DNA of 64,000 bases from Nereocystis luetkeana. Lineage: Eukaryota; Sar; Phaeophyceae; Laminariales; Laminariaceae. The notes below the pieces were generated by a model. That model was not told the DNA's origin, did no database searches, and saw only the letters and a program-made list of their open reading frames with translations. The position numbers and the translations under genes were made by a program. The stretch is from positions 4,993,601 to 5,057,600 of the forward strand of contig JARUPZ010000009.1 of the NCBI GenBank assembly GCA_031213475.1. The letters run 5' to 3'. Of the stretch, positions 35,001 through 46,970 are shown piece by piece (the first letter of the stretch is position 1; the number at the start of each line of letters is the position of its first letter).

Positions 35001-36379
35001 CACGCCAACCTCGAGAAACCTTATCAGAACAGAAACGAACGTACCAGTTTGAACACTCTCCATTTAGATTGTCGACGGCTTCGTGCTTATCAAAGGGGGG
35101 CGGTGACTTGCATAATGTTCCCGACAGCAGCTTGTTTGTTTGTCGGGATCGATCTAACGCGAGATTTTAGCAGAGGTTCAAATCCCGATTTTGTACAGGT
35201 GCTGCAGTGGTCGAAGTAAGTCGATATTTGAGCTGCACAAAATTTTATTATAAACCATCTCCCAACCGAACATTTTCACGTCACATGCGGAAAGCTGAAG
35301 TTCTTCACAGTAATCTATCTATACTTCTGTTGGCCGCAAACAAATGATATGTTGTGCGTGGGTGTGAGAGAGCTTGATGCTAAATACGGTGGTAGTAGGA
35401 AGCAATAATTATGTCACGACGTTGTTTCGTGTGTTCGAAGGTCCGAGCGCGTAGCACCAAAAGCTCGACCAATCGACAAAAGGTTAATTATACAGGACAA
35501 TTAAGCACAAAGCACAAGGAATACATCACCGATGACGAAGAAATGGCCATGACAAATAAACGGTTCTTGTTCTTCTGGTGGAAAACATATCCGCTAATCA
35601 GTCGTCGTCCTCCATGCTGCAGGAGGAAAAAATACGTTCCCATGACCAGGGTAGAAGAATGAGAAATAGTTGGGCCTAATCATGAAAACAAAAACGGTGA
35701 CAAAATGGTCAGGATTCCTGAACACATACTAACATCAGCTATCCTACACCTACCTACGAAATACAGGTCTTGGTTGCAGATCCTTCACTAGACATGCATG
35801 TCGTATGTATTCGTGGCCGAGAAGCCTGGCACGCGCTGGGACTTGACTCATTGCTGAGGGTTTTACGTGTCCCCTGAGAGTAGACTAGCTGGTGGTCATC
35901 TTTAGTACGTCCTTCGTGACAAGCCTTATTGAGGTGGTCTCGCAGGTCACGCTGCGGTGGGTAGTTCAAGCTCTGAGGGTATCTCGTTATACGATAGGCT
36001 TGTCTCATAACGTGCTGTGGTCGTTGTCTGGGTTGACATTCATCAAAATGTACCGTGGATCTCACCCGGTTCAGGTTTGGTTTTTCGGACAAATTGAACA
36101 CATTTCCCCTGTCTTCCAATGCCAAAGCAAAAGTTTTTTTTGCTCCTTGCGTGGTTCCCGTTTAGCCGTTGTGTTTTACGTCCACAAACAAATACCAGGT
36201 AGACGTAAGTGCAGTGTTGACTTGTCAAAAACTGGAGAAATAGTCATCGCACGCAAATTCAAGGCAGTTGGTTTGTCTCGTCGTTGAGTACGCTACAACA
36301 GGCTGCACAAACTACACCGAGCTGACGCCTATTTCTTCTTAAAATTGGAAGACTTCTTATCAAACCTGAACTTATTCCA
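32077..36379. other. No gene recognised
   Basis: Frames of up to 131 residues (35,892-36,287 plus and 35,754-36,125 minus overlap each other) have no domain. TACCWGGTA words at 34,332 and 36,193. A GGTTCAAATCCC at 35,169 resembles a tRNA B box but has no tRNA around it. Confidence 0.45.
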
Positions 36380-36586
36380 ATGAGCGGGTGTTTTAGGCAA
36401 ACTTCCTTGTTATTATTGTGTGTTTGTTTTGTTAGTGCTCATAAACGTACTTTTGAGTGCGTTGATGACGAGTTCATTGTGTTTGTTCCATGGTGTCCGC
36501 AATGTTGTGAACCGGAAAAAATAAGTGGCTCATTATATTTTTTAACTTGTCCCGAACATAGCGGTCGGTTTCGGTTGTTTAATTGA
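36380..36586 (+). CDS. Candidate small secreted Cys-rich protein
   Basis: A 68-codon frame starts at ATG 36,380 and ends TGA. Residues 1-20 (MSGCFRQTSLLLLCVCFVSA) look like a signal peptide with cleavage after VSA. The mature part has Cys spaced C-x10-C-x2-CC-x13-C, around WCPQCCEPEK. This loosely recalls the type I modules of the gene at 46.9-59.8 kb. The product would enter the secretory pathway and probably form disulfides. It could instead be a first exon of a longer gene, since no convincing donor or poly-A signal was identified. No homologue is recognised, and chance occurrence of such a short frame is not excluded. Confidence 0.4.
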   Translation: MSGCFRQTSLLLLCVCFVSAHKRTFECVDDEFIVFVPWCPQCCEPEKISGSLYFLTCPEHSGRFRLFN

Positions 36587-37902
36587 GAAATAACCAAGGG
36601 GAATATTAACCAAAGCGAAATCGCACCTTCCTCGTTCGACTTCTCGGCTGCTGTTTCGTCAAACGAGGGAAATATTTAGTATTTTGAAGGGTTCGGTGTG
36701 CATTTTTCTTCGGCGTAATGTGACACGATCGTATTGTTTAAAGTCTCCTTCCTGCAGCACCTGGGTCTTCTGCGCCATACAGCAGTACAGGCCGACATAC
36801 GCCATACGGGTGCGTTAGACTTGCTTCTATCCCGCAGCATACAAACACTACCACACCGAAGTTTCTGCCAAAATCATAAGCTTTTACTTTATTAGTTCGA
36901 GGGTACTTGGCAGGGTTGTCATAATAAGGTATATGACATAGTGTGTCCTTGCGTAGTTAGACAACGCAATTTATGAATACACAACTTGCATGCAGCCGCT
37001 ATGGCCACGAACAAAATCGATGAGGGCTGTGACCACGAACAAGGTTTTCAGGCAGATTAGGACACCGTCAGAGTGCCGCCGTTCAGCGGGCGCCGAAACG
37101 AATGAAAACAGGCGGCAAATGGATCGATGCCAAGGGCCATGACTCTTCTGCTCACTTCTCATCGTAAAAAAAAGTACTCACGGACAATTTTGACTTGGAA
37201 CAGAAGGGTCAATGTCACGTCAAAATATGTTGAACTTGTTTGTACTACTGCTGTAGACGGCCGGTAGACCTGTTGCGTCTGCTGGCGCCAATGGCAGCAC
37301 TCGTTAACCTCCGGTACGACCGACGCATCCGGCTGGGCCATTGCTGCTTCTGTTTGCCGTGCTGCTCCACGCTGTGATAATAGTATGTCGCAGGCTGTTG
37401 GCGGCGTGCTGATTGTGTGCTGGCTGTGTCTCCTGTGGCTTATCCTTACAAGATGCGGCATGTATGCTAAGATTGATACCTGGTACGTTTTATTGCTGTT
37501 AAATAGAGAACCAACAGGGGAAAAAACGACCGAGATATTTATTTTCTATTTTTTCTTCGGTTAAACCAAAACGCCGACTAAAAAACATAGTTTTTGATCT
37601 GGGAAAAACAACAAAAACCCGATTTCCGGTTTCCAATTCAAAACAACCCTCAGCGTCTACAACGTTTTTCATCGAGAGCTGGACACTGTTGACTACAGCA
37701 TGAAATAAACAGCAAACACGGGGGAGATTATTACGTGTGGACCGACCAGTCGTTTAAATTGTACCTCGCACCGAGTCGTACCACAATCTGGTACGGCCGA
37801 TAGATGGTGGTTGTTGTCTGTTGCCTTTCGGGTTGGATAACTTTTGTATTGTTCGTGGGTTTGTTCGCATGTTCAACCTCTCGTTCTACCGGTAGACGTC
37901 TA
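36587..37902. other. No gene recognised
   Basis: Minus frames 36,971-37,162 and 37,159-37,461 show no domain. TACCTGGTA at 37,477. Confidence 0.5.
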
Positions 37903-37990
37903 ATACGGGGGACCATCGTTAATAGGACCTATGGTATACATGAACAAATAATAATTATCCATTTTTGCTGCCTAAATCTGGTCCTCCTAT
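37903..37990. mobile_element. TA-flanked MITE, copy C
   Basis: Left end ATACGGGGGACCATCG followed by AATAGGACCTATGG, the same terminal-plus-subterminal pattern as the right end of copies A and B read in reverse. The right end reverse-complements to ATAGGAGGACCAG. TA lies at 37,901 and 37,991. 88 bp, more diverged than A and B. Confidence 0.65.
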
Positions 37991-38023
37991 TAACCCACGA
38001 TCTGGGCTTGTTGTCCCGATTTA

Positions 38024-38133
38024 TCAATTTAGGAGAGTTAATCTGTGGTCACAAAACCACGCAGGAGATATTATGAATACCTTGTTCTGCAGTAAACAGA
38101 GTAGACAATGAAAGGCCATGTCATATGTGGTCG
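38024..38133. repeat. Three-copy short repeat, copy 1
   Basis: Shares CTGTGGTCACAAAnC, an ATG-containing middle, and GGCCATGTCAT with 43,888-44,008 and 39,696-39,810. Confidence 0.6.
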
Positions 38134-39695
38134 TCAGGGGACATCCGGGGGGCATTCCCGGGTGTTCCTACAGAGATATGGATCTTGGAGTGTAACGGAT
38201 GTTGCGTGTGTGTCTTTCTCTTGTCTCTGTGTGTGGTCTTCTTAAAAAAAATATTCATCTCTTACTTCGCATTAACTAGGTAGGGTGGCTGACTCGCTCG
38301 AGTGGTACAGCTTATGCTGGCCTCGAGCGGATCTAGGTCATCCGAGGCGTACTATTATACTGCAGTTTTCGAGGGTAGACCGGTTGTCGCACGGGAAATT
38401 TCGGGTTTGGGGTTGGGTGTATGTATATTGACGTCAGGTATAGATCGTGTGAGCATATTGACGTCTTAAGTATTTGGTCTTCGGATATACTCTTCGGGTC
38501 TTCTTCGAGTTTTGGGTCTATCATCGGGTTGGGAATCTTCTACTTCGGTCAGGTGTTCAAGGTTTCCGGATCTAATTCGAGTAGGACTCTACTCTTCAGG
38601 GGTAGCTAGCTTTGCTTGTTGCTACAAATTAAAATATGTTATATCTACATTAAAGGTCGGTTAAGCCAATACCACCTTCGTGGGGATCTTTGGCTACATT
38701 CGGGTGCGAGATGTCTGTCATCGGGACGAGTGGTGGACAGTCAGGGCGATCGGCTGTTCGAGTGGAGCAGCAGCCGATTGGGTCAACAGCTTGGCTGGTG
38801 CGTATATTTGGATACGAACCGAGTACACCGATCACCCATTTTTCGCATTACCTACGGTATACGGTATCAACATCCAAGACGTAGAGAACATGCTTCGCAC
38901 CAGGTCTGAACAAATGGCCGAAAGCCTAGAAGGGAAAACTGATTTAGTGCCACCTGGTAGATCATTTGTCACACACTTAAACTCGTAAAACGAGCTGAAT
39001 CAACCAACACCAATCAAGATCATTTTCGTGGGTTTAAGTTCCACCGAGAGCATGCTCGTAAGGGCTTTTTTTTCATACAATAAATAGAGTAGCGGAAAGA
39101 GCGGAAGCGTGATTAGATACTCTGTGCATTCGTTGAAAATCGACGAGGAGTGAGAGTGCTGAACCCTATGAGCGACAAAAAAAGTCCACGTACCGGGGAG
39201 AAGGGTAGACACCTGTGATCACGGCTTGTCCAAAAGGTCGTCGAGGGTAGAACCTCCTACGAGCTCGGTTGGAAAGTGAAAGTGATGATTAAAAAAGAAA
39301 AAACACACACACATGAAAAATAAGACATATCGAGGGCCAAGGGATATAACGCTCGTGTAGACCGAACCACACCAAAACAAATGTGAGCGTACTCTGCTGT
39401 ATACAGGCTGTTATTTTTGTTTCCCCATTTTTTTTAATTTTTTTTTGCTTTGGGTTAAGTGTATCTGGTCACTTCTCTTTCCAGTTCGTTGCTATGGCAT
39501 ATATATGGCATTACGTTGTCTACTCGTTTGGCCGCACACCAATGAAGAACCTCTGTGCCTCAGTTTTTCGTATTACATGGCTTGGATATCTTCAAGCTTC
39601 GATGAGGATTGGATCAGGCACTAGTTAATATCGATGATAAACGCACAGAACAAACGGTTAAACGCGAATGTGCAAACAAACGTATGTGCTGATTT
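38134..39695. other. No firm gene; one weak frame at 38,680-38,988 (+)
   Basis: The 102-codon plus frame reads VRDVCHRDEWWTVRAIG and later GINIQDVENMLRTRSEQM. It looks protein-like but matches nothing I know and has no clear start context. The rest is featureless. Confidence 0.35.
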
Positions 39696-39810
39696 TTCAA
39701 TCCTTGAGAGATACAGGCCCCGTGGTCACTAAACTAAAACCATGACCTTGTTACCAGGGACTGGTATGCCCTAAGCAAAGTGCACAATGCGACGCGATGT
39801 CATCGTACTC
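39696..39810. repeat. Three-copy short repeat, copy 2
   Basis: TTCAATCCTTGAGAGATACA, CGTGGTCACTAAACTA and CGATGTCATCGTACTC align with copy 3 at 43,888; about two thirds identity by eye. Confidence 0.6.
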
Positions 39811-40904
39811 AATTCAATAGGCATTTCATATGAATTCTAGTACGGGGATGACAACCAAAACGAACTAATAATGACAATAAATTCAACATAACACAGTATA
39901 AAAACAGACATGAGAAAAGTGTGACGTTTTCCCTTCCATACAAAAAGTCGTAGATACTACCTTGTACAGATTTAAAAAAAGAAGCAAACCCAGGGCCAAG
40001 TACAAACGGGGTCAAACCAAGAACATATTACGAACAGGAAAATTACGCACCGCCATAATAGCAGAACCATTCTCAATGCAGCAGCAGAATGTTTTGGTTC
40101 GAGTAGCATAGACAGCTTATATCTATCAGTTGGCTGGAGCCCTATTCCCCTCATATTAAGCAATGCATGTCGCGAGGCATGGCCTATATGGCTTAAAACA
40201 AGTTCGGTAGAGATTTCTGGCGGGTGTATTATTATTGCCTGACGTACGATAGCGATGTCTTTTACTTGCCGCGTATAGCCGCGTGACTCTCTCATTGGAG
40301 TATATTTGGGTCGTCAGCGGCGTTGTCCGTCAGCAGCCGAAAAGAATCAAGCTCGATCGGTATATATATCCGTACGCGGTGGCAGTCGTGACTACACATC
40401 GAACTTCGGCGTTTCCAAACTGCGTCAGTTGGGTGCATATTTCGAGGACAAAGGAGAGCCAGATTAGGCATCGACGAGGGAGGAGGGAAAGACGGTTTGC
40501 ACTCACGCTATCCTATTATCTTTGTTGTTTTTCCGATAAGAACTACGATTGCAAGGAGTGTTTTGTTATCAGGACGACGGACAAGATAAATATACTGGAA
40601 GATTGCCTAAAGGAGAGCACAGCGCAAAATGGGCGCATACGTTGAAGCGGGCATGAAGAAGGGCACCAGGGCGGCACACAGAGACCCACGACCAGCACGC
40701 ACCCTATCAAGAGACCAGTTATTCCTTTTTCATTATTGAGCGGCGGTGACATCTACTGGTACTTGTTGTTTACGGCACTGATCTTCGTAGTACTGGCGAG
40801 TTGTATACTCGTCATGAGGGATGACCGCAGCATTTTTAAAGAATGTCATATCAGAGCTGTGCTGCACGTTTTGGGAGGAAATCCCGGAGCACACAGCCGT
40901 TTTT
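39811..40904. other. No gene recognised; one membrane-like frame
   Basis: Frames at 40,283-40,645 and 40,736-40,933 (plus) have no recognised domain. The latter begins with the hydrophobic run WYLLFTALIFVVLASCILV, which could be a membrane helix. Confidence 0.4.
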
Positions 40905-41303
40905 GGCACTCGTATCGTGGTTTTCAGATATGATTGCTCTTTTCCCATTGATAGGTGCCAGCGACACTCCGACAGCACCCCAAACAGCTGGCGTGTTTCT
41001 CTCTCCTCTGTGTTCACGGCCACCGCGCGTTTCATACTGGGCGGCCAGCTCTGCAGACAGGAACCGCTGTAGTTAGGTGCCGCGAGTTTGTTAGTCGTGA
41101 GAACGAGGGTCACTCGACGCTTCCCAATGGAGGGGATCCCGTGGGCATGCGTGTGTCTAGTTCATATCGCTGTTTTATAGGTGGAAAGTGTCTTGCTTCC
41201 CAGCCGGATTTGTATGCCAATCAATGTTGTATCGGATTATCTTACTGCCCGAGCGCCTTTGTGTTACCGCAGACTCCTCGATCGGAGAGTTGATATGATA
41301 ACT
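40905..41303. repeat. Long inverted repeat, left arm
   Basis: The reverse complement of this arm aligns with 41,461-41,885. Shared stretches include ACTACAGCGG, the region encoding YSGxCLxS...KR.V.V, and CACAAAGG next to the centre. Confidence 0.8.
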
Positions 41304-41411
41304 AAAACGACAATTGCGACATGTCGCCCTGTCCGCCGTCTCCTTCCCGTGTTTGTGAAACGTGCGCTGACTCAGACGGCAGCCAATCACAATCTTATAC
41401 TCACACATATG

Positions 41412-41412
41412 G

Positions 41413-41459
<47 letters not shown>
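41412..41459. repeat. (GTT)16 microsatellite
   Basis: Perfect run of 16 GTT units, located in the 157-bp spacer between the inverted-repeat arms. Confidence 0.98.
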
Positions 41460-41460
41460 C

Positions 41461-41885
41461 TCACATTAACTCCCCGACGAAGGATTCCGTGGTCACACAA
41501 AGGTCCTGGAGCCCTAGGAAGATCCGAAACAACAAAAAAAATCGAAAATTCGGCTGCCTCAAAATACACGAGACGAAGAAAGCGCACAGGAGCTAAAACC
41601 AATGTGGAAACTGAACTAATAATAACATGGCCGCGGGTGTATCCTTTCAACTAGAACCTAAGAGTACCCCCGTTCCCACCACTAACCCACTCGTGGCTGC
41701 TGACTACAGCGGATGCTGTCTGAAAAGCTGCCTGCACCGTACGAAACGCACGGTAGTCGTGAAAACGAAAGAGGAGCATACCTGCCTGCTATCTGGAGTG
41801 GTGTCAGAGTGAAGACTCGCGGATATGCAGTTAAAAAAGGAGCAGTGGAACCTTACTACCACACGAATATCAGCGATCGCCATCT
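41461..41885. repeat. Long inverted repeat, right arm
   Basis: Mirror of 40,905-41,303. Both arms stay open in equivalent frames in both directions. One frame gives SSVFTATARFILGGQLCRQ against SSFVFTTTVRFVRCRQLFRQ; the opposite gives YSGSCLQSW against YSGCCLKSC. This could be a coding relic or simply a young inversion-duplication. Confidence 0.8.
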
Positions 41886-43746
41886 CTCTTCCTGGACAGT
41901 CTGACACTAAAAGGTGCAGCACAGTTATGATACCACGTCCCTGATAATTGCGCACCATAGGTTATTTCCCATGAATGGTATACAACTCGTTAAACTACAA
42001 AGACCAGTGACGACGTTAATATTAATAACAAGTACCGGTAGATACTATTCTGCCTCCTTAAACAAAAAACCAGGAAATAACAAACTATGACTGCTTCTCT
42101 CGTGATGATAGTGTGCGCATAGTTCATGGGTCTCCTTGCACCGTCTTCCTGCCGCTCTTCATGGCCGCCTAATCGCCTTGGCCCAATCCGCCCGCTCCTT
42201 TGCTCGTGCAGTCGTTGCCATTCCCTTCCAGTCGATTCCCTTTATCCATGATCCTGAAAAACAACATGCTCCTCGCACTTGCGGTTTTGATCTGGAAACT
42301 AAAAATTCTCGCGAAGGGAGAAGTCAATCCGTCTCATCCCCGCACGTAGACGTTCTGTCTCCCTCCTCCCTCGTCGTCGAATCCAGCCTCCTACCGGCGC
42401 AATAGACTGTGCCGTAGTGTGGCCTGTGGTGGCCCCTGCCTCCGCGCACGGGCACCCCGATTGAGCATTGCTGCTCTGCCGCAGCTGCCTAGAAAAGACG
42501 CGCGAATCGTAGGTCTCCGTGCCTGACGCACCACGTACGACCCAACTCTACTGCCGCCTGAGCCTCGCGGCCACAGGCAGCGGCAAGAAGGTATCACTCG
42601 TTGAGGGTGAGTCCGGCGTTCCACCCGCCAGAAAGACCTACCCCACGCGCTCTTAGCCTGATAGGGCATGCCTCGTTGCATTCCTTGCCGAGGCAGCGAG
42701 GGGAACGTACGTATTATCTAAAGCTCGCCTCTTGTAAGCGCTCTGATATCTTCAGAAAAAACAATATCATACCTCGCGAAGAGATTCCAAACGCCGATCG
42801 ACAAATCAATTTGAACAAATATCGAGACGGGGTAAAATCCGCGTTATTTTTTATTTGCGGTGTGCCCAACATCAAGTAAACCTCGTTTATTTATATCAAT
42901 ACTATATATATGTACTATACGAGGTAAGCAAATAAGAACGCGCGCCACAAGGGGTGTTGTCCCCATGAAAATGTAGTGGGAAATAAATGCGCAGATAGCT
43001 TTAAACGTGGCACATGGCCTCGAAACTCTGAACGGTTTTGTTCTCCCCAGGCTATGTAGGCGCCACGGACGCCATGACCTGGGCCTGCACAGAGTCACTT
43101 CGTGGGCTTCGGTTGTTTCGTCACGGCGGAACCGCCAGGGGAACATACTCAAGAGCCCCCCCCCCCCCGCGCTGACAGCTTCAAAACTACTAGACGGTCT
43201 TCGCGCAACAACCTGCTATACTAGGCACGAGTATATCCTGCTGTGATAAACTTGGAGCCACCTTGACGCGGGATGGTGCAATCGAAATGCCGTGTGTTTC
43301 CGGTGCTGGTATGATGGTTCTGACGATAGAAAACAACGGAGTACACCTCGAACCAAATCTGGAGATACCACACTACTAAGAGAACTACTTGAAACCAGCG
43401 TACACATTATTTATGCATGTGTAAATACCTATTCCCGTATGATGTGCGGGTGCACAGTTTATACGTGAGTACCGAACAGTTTCGACCGAGGAAGCGCCGA
43501 CGCATACGGCGAGAAAAAGGGGTGTACGTATGACTCCTGTGATTATTTCAACTACGTACGGTCGAAATAAGATGAAAGGGTAGACAGCAGACTAAACAAA
43601 GTCAGGTATGCTCATACCTTGTCCTTTTCGAGTCGACACCAGTTAGGATGCCAGCCTGCCAAATAGCAGAGTTCCTGAGGTGTGCTTTGTACATGTTCTT
43701 GGTATGTAACTCGTTTGGGCCGGAGGGTGTGTGTGTGTTCTTCACA
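41886..43746. other. No gene recognised; GC-rich patch at 42,120-42,680
   Basis: A GC-rich, CpG-containing patch carries overlapping frames on both strands (42,136-42,405 plus, 42,391-42,681 minus) without domains. It could be promoter-like or a decayed exon, with no direct support for either. A C13 run lies at 43,156. Confidence 0.4.
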
Positions 43747-43748
43747 TT

Positions 43749-43841
43749 AACCCTTTTAGAACCGCAGTCTCGTTTTGGGGACAATCCAGTCAAATTTCAA
43801 GTAGTTTTGTCCCCAAACGGGACTGCGGTTCTAAAGGGGTT
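43749..43841. mobile_element. Foldback (hairpin) element, copy H2
   Basis: Left arm 43,749-43,784 begins AACCCTTTTAGAACCGCAGT and pairs with right arm 43,807-43,841 (CTGCGGTTCTAAAGGGGTT at its end) with few mismatches around a 22-base loop. TTAA precedes the left arm at 43,747. Homologous to H1 at 26,380. Confidence 0.8.
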
Positions 43842-43887
43842 CTTTCTACCCGTCGACATCCAGCACGACCAGTGTCCGTGCCGATTC

Positions 43888-44008
43888 TTCAATCCTAGAA
43901 GAGATACAAGTTCTGTGGTCACAAAGCTACGCCACAGAAATACTACTAAGTTGCCACGTGTGCAGTATGCACTGCAGTGGGCAATGCCAAGCCATGTCAT
44001 CATACTAG
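43888..44008. repeat. Three-copy short repeat, copy 3
   Basis: Best preserved member: TCTGTGGTCACAAAGCTACG and GCCATGTCATCATACTAGG. Confidence 0.6.
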
Positions 44009-46888
44009 GTACGACAGGCAACACATACGCAATCTCTGAAATAGTGAAACGAAAAGAAACAATCAAAGAGAAAACAAAAACGAGGTAAACAAATCGAAAG
44101 AGAAAAATAAAAAAATGAAAGCAAAATCTAGGAGAAACAACCTGTCGTCCCCCCCCCCCCGCAGGCGAGGTGGCCAACACTTGAAAAAGAACGAACTGGA
44201 AAAAAGAAAGAAAATTAAAATAAAAAATAAAAAACACCACTGCTTGTAAACAGAGTAAGACAAAGAACCAAGGAAAAAAGTAACAAAGGAAAAAAACCAA
44301 AGGGGAAATAACAGGCGGACCAAAGCCCAAAGCACCTTCCAGGTGGCGGCAGCAGTTTGTGGTACGAGTAGTATAGCCAGGTTCTCCTTGCTAACCAGCC
44401 TGGTACCTTGCTACCCAGACTGCCGTCTCCGCCCTGCGTTCGTCAACTATGCCCAGCCCCTTGGCGTCAGACAATACGAAACGAGCAGAGCTGATTCGTC
44501 ATCCAACCACGCCACACGGCTCCTTCAGTACGGCTAATCGATCAGAAAAGGAAGAGAAAATATCAATGAAAATCACGGAGAGTCAGCGCAAAAAAAAAAA
44601 AAAAGGAAAGAAATGAAAAAAAAAGGTGACCAGGTATAACTGAGAATGAAACCCGTTTGTGGGGTTTCCAAGAACCGGCTGAGTATTTGAGCAAATGGCA
44701 TTTGAACGTCCTTCACGGAGCAAAGAGTACAGCAATCCGCCACCCAACACCGCACTGATTAGATCCACACCCTAAAGAATCGATCGCATATTTAAGTGAT
44801 GTTGAAAAAAGACAAAATGTTTTTACTTGTTTTGCCGGAATGTTTTCGCGGACGGTGGTACTGGACTACTGCAACATAGACTCCTGTAGCACTATACAAG
44901 TACATACATGCTCGGACGGTACCGCGGAAGACCGAAGAGTCGTGAAAATGGTTCGACGGGTAGAAGGACGGTACCGTATTATAGTATTGCGACCTAGGTT
45001 GTCATGTCAGGACGGGGCGGATAATTAAGGTTCAGAAGGAATAAGAAAAAAATACTTTATTCGTAGACGATGCACCGTTTTTTGTTTTTTGTTTTGCTCA
45101 ACGGAAGGCGTACATACCTACATACATGGTACCTTTTTGTTCTCGAAATAACTAGACGGAAACAAATATTTCTAGGAACAGCAGGGCGATTGTTTCTTTC
45201 ATTTAGCAGGTTCGAGATTCTTCTCAAGAACAACAAAAATCGGTTTGACAAGAAATGCAGGCACCCGTAACACAAGTTTTCTGATATAGATGATTGTACA
45301 TACCAGGTATCAATATATATATTTATTTTTTTCTTATAGCTTACAGTTTCATATTCCAACTTTCATTTTCCGAATTTCATACTCGAACTTTCATATTTAA
45401 GGTACCAGGTGTTATTGTCGCCCTGGACAATTTTTTTTTCAAGAGTCTATACGTGGGTTTGAACGTCTTGACAATGTAATAATTTCCTATTTCTTGCGAA
45501 CATTCATCGCTATTTATCCTTTAGATGAATACTTTGAAAACCGCAGTCCCCTGTCCGGGACCAACCGCCGAAGTGTTGTTCAGAAGTTTGTCCCCACAAC
45601 AAGAGACGGCGTTTTTAAGGTGACCTCTTGCGACGATTTACCGTGAGTGATCTTGTAGACATGCAGCGATCACCAAGGGTATAGTTGTATGCCTTGTGTC
45701 GGTTGCGCGTAGCAGGCGCCCAAGCCCCTGGCAGGGTACCCGGGATATCTCCCGGTCGTGCCGTCGAAGGCGAAAACATTTCGATGTATGCGCGAATGTA
45801 TCGCTGAAGACCAAATATTGAAGTGCGTTCAGACACCCCCCGAACCTGGAAAAGGTGTGTATCGGGATGATAACCTAAACTATTTTGTTTTGTTCTACTC
45901 CAAAGGCAATTTCCCCCTAAGAAACTCCAAGGCCTGCGCGGATTTAAAAAACGGGGTTAGGGGTATATAGCTGTTGCGCCGTTGTTCTGGATCAATAGAA
46001 AAAAAAATCGCTCAAGGTGAAAATCTCAAACAGGGTTAAGAAAAAATACTTATCTACGACGTTATACAAAAAAGCTGCTATTTTCATTTTCGGCCTGCGG
46101 CTCATTACGTTGCGCGCTGAAAAAGGCGTGTTGCGCTGGGTACAACCAGGTCTTCCACGCCTATTGCGGAAAACGGCCACTTCGACCGAACTATTGCTCC
46201 AGAGGAACGGCGCAACAGCTTATTATCCCCCTGGTGGCGACGGGTACTATTCTGTTTGCCCGCGTGCCTTCTCCCCCTTTGGTCTCCTCGCCATTCGCTC
46301 CCTTTTCACAAATACTTAGTATCTCAACTATTTATACCAGGTAGTTCGTTTTTTATCTCCATAGGGGGCATCATATTTTTCACAAGGTCCCTTTATGAAG
46401 CGTACACTTCGAATCATATGTTTTCTCCTTCGCTCACGAATGATCTGCACGAATACTTCGGTGGCACCTATTATGGTGTTTCTGATCACATGGACTGAGT
46501 CTCGAGACACGCGGCATTTTCTCATGGTATGGTGTGCCCCGTGTCTTGCAACGATATGCGTGGAATAGACCGCTCGATAAGAAGTCGGAATCTGAAATAA
46601 CCATCTTCCAACGGTGTAAAAGAGCCTGATCGTGTTCTCGATCTCAAACCGGTATTTTCCCTTCCACGTATCCGACGGTATACAAATAACCATAATGGTT
46701 CACTGCATCTCCGGTTAAATGTTATCTCGTAACCTCTCGCCGAGTAAAGAATGTGGGTTCCGCATAATACCATGTGCTCCTGAATTCCTGTTGTCAACGG
46801 ACTCCAAGTATATTATGACCTCAGATTTGTTTTTCGTTTCGTTTCTCATTTCGTTTTTATTACCATTTGGACGCATCAGGCCTCCGCA
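44009..46888. other. No gene recognised; possible third foldback copy near 45,529-45,620
   Basis: At 45,529-45,620, AAAACCGCAGTCCCC... and TTTGTCCCCACAACAAGAGA resemble the H2 arms in degraded form. Minus frames at 43,797-44,330 are Phe-rich by composition only. TACCAGGTA at 45,301 and 46,335; TACCAGGTG at 45,403. The last part (46,700-46,888) would hold the promoter of the gene that starts at 46,889. A TATA-like AGTATATTATG lies at 46,806, about 80 bp before the ATG. Confidence 0.45.
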
Positions 46889-46970
46889 ATGCGTTTTGCC
46901 CAACGTTTTCTGAGCGCGGGAGCCGTGCTCTTTATGGCGCTTTTCGCTCACGCCCAAGAGGAAGGTGCCG
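46889..46970 (+). CDS. Exon 1: signal peptide
   Basis: ATG CGT TTT opens MRFAQRFLSAGAVLFMALFA, followed by HAQEEGAG. A basic start, a hydrophobic core (AGAVLFMALF) and a small-residue site AHA before Q are a textbook signal peptide of about 22 residues. The exon ends GCC G and is followed at once by the consensus donor GTGAGT (phase 1). The next exon must therefore supply two bases, as the Cys-module exons do. Exon length is 82 bases. The second Met (FMALF) is inside the hydrophobic core, so the first ATG is the better start. Confidence 0.65.

Noticed and set aside
35150-35200. tRNA-like B box GGTTCAAATCCC
   Set aside because: No A box at the right distance and no cloverleaf could be drawn.
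35754-36287. Two overlapping frames of 123 and 131 codons on opposite strands
   Set aside because: Neither shows domains, splice context or a signal peptide; mutual overlap suggests chance openness.
38285-38345. tRNA-like A-box segment GGCTGACTCGCTCGAGTGG
   Set aside because: The A box is imperfect and no B box follows within 60-90 bases.
43797-44330. 177-codon Phe-rich minus frame
   Set aside because: It arises from A-rich sequence on the plus strand and overlaps a hairpin element and a repeat copy.
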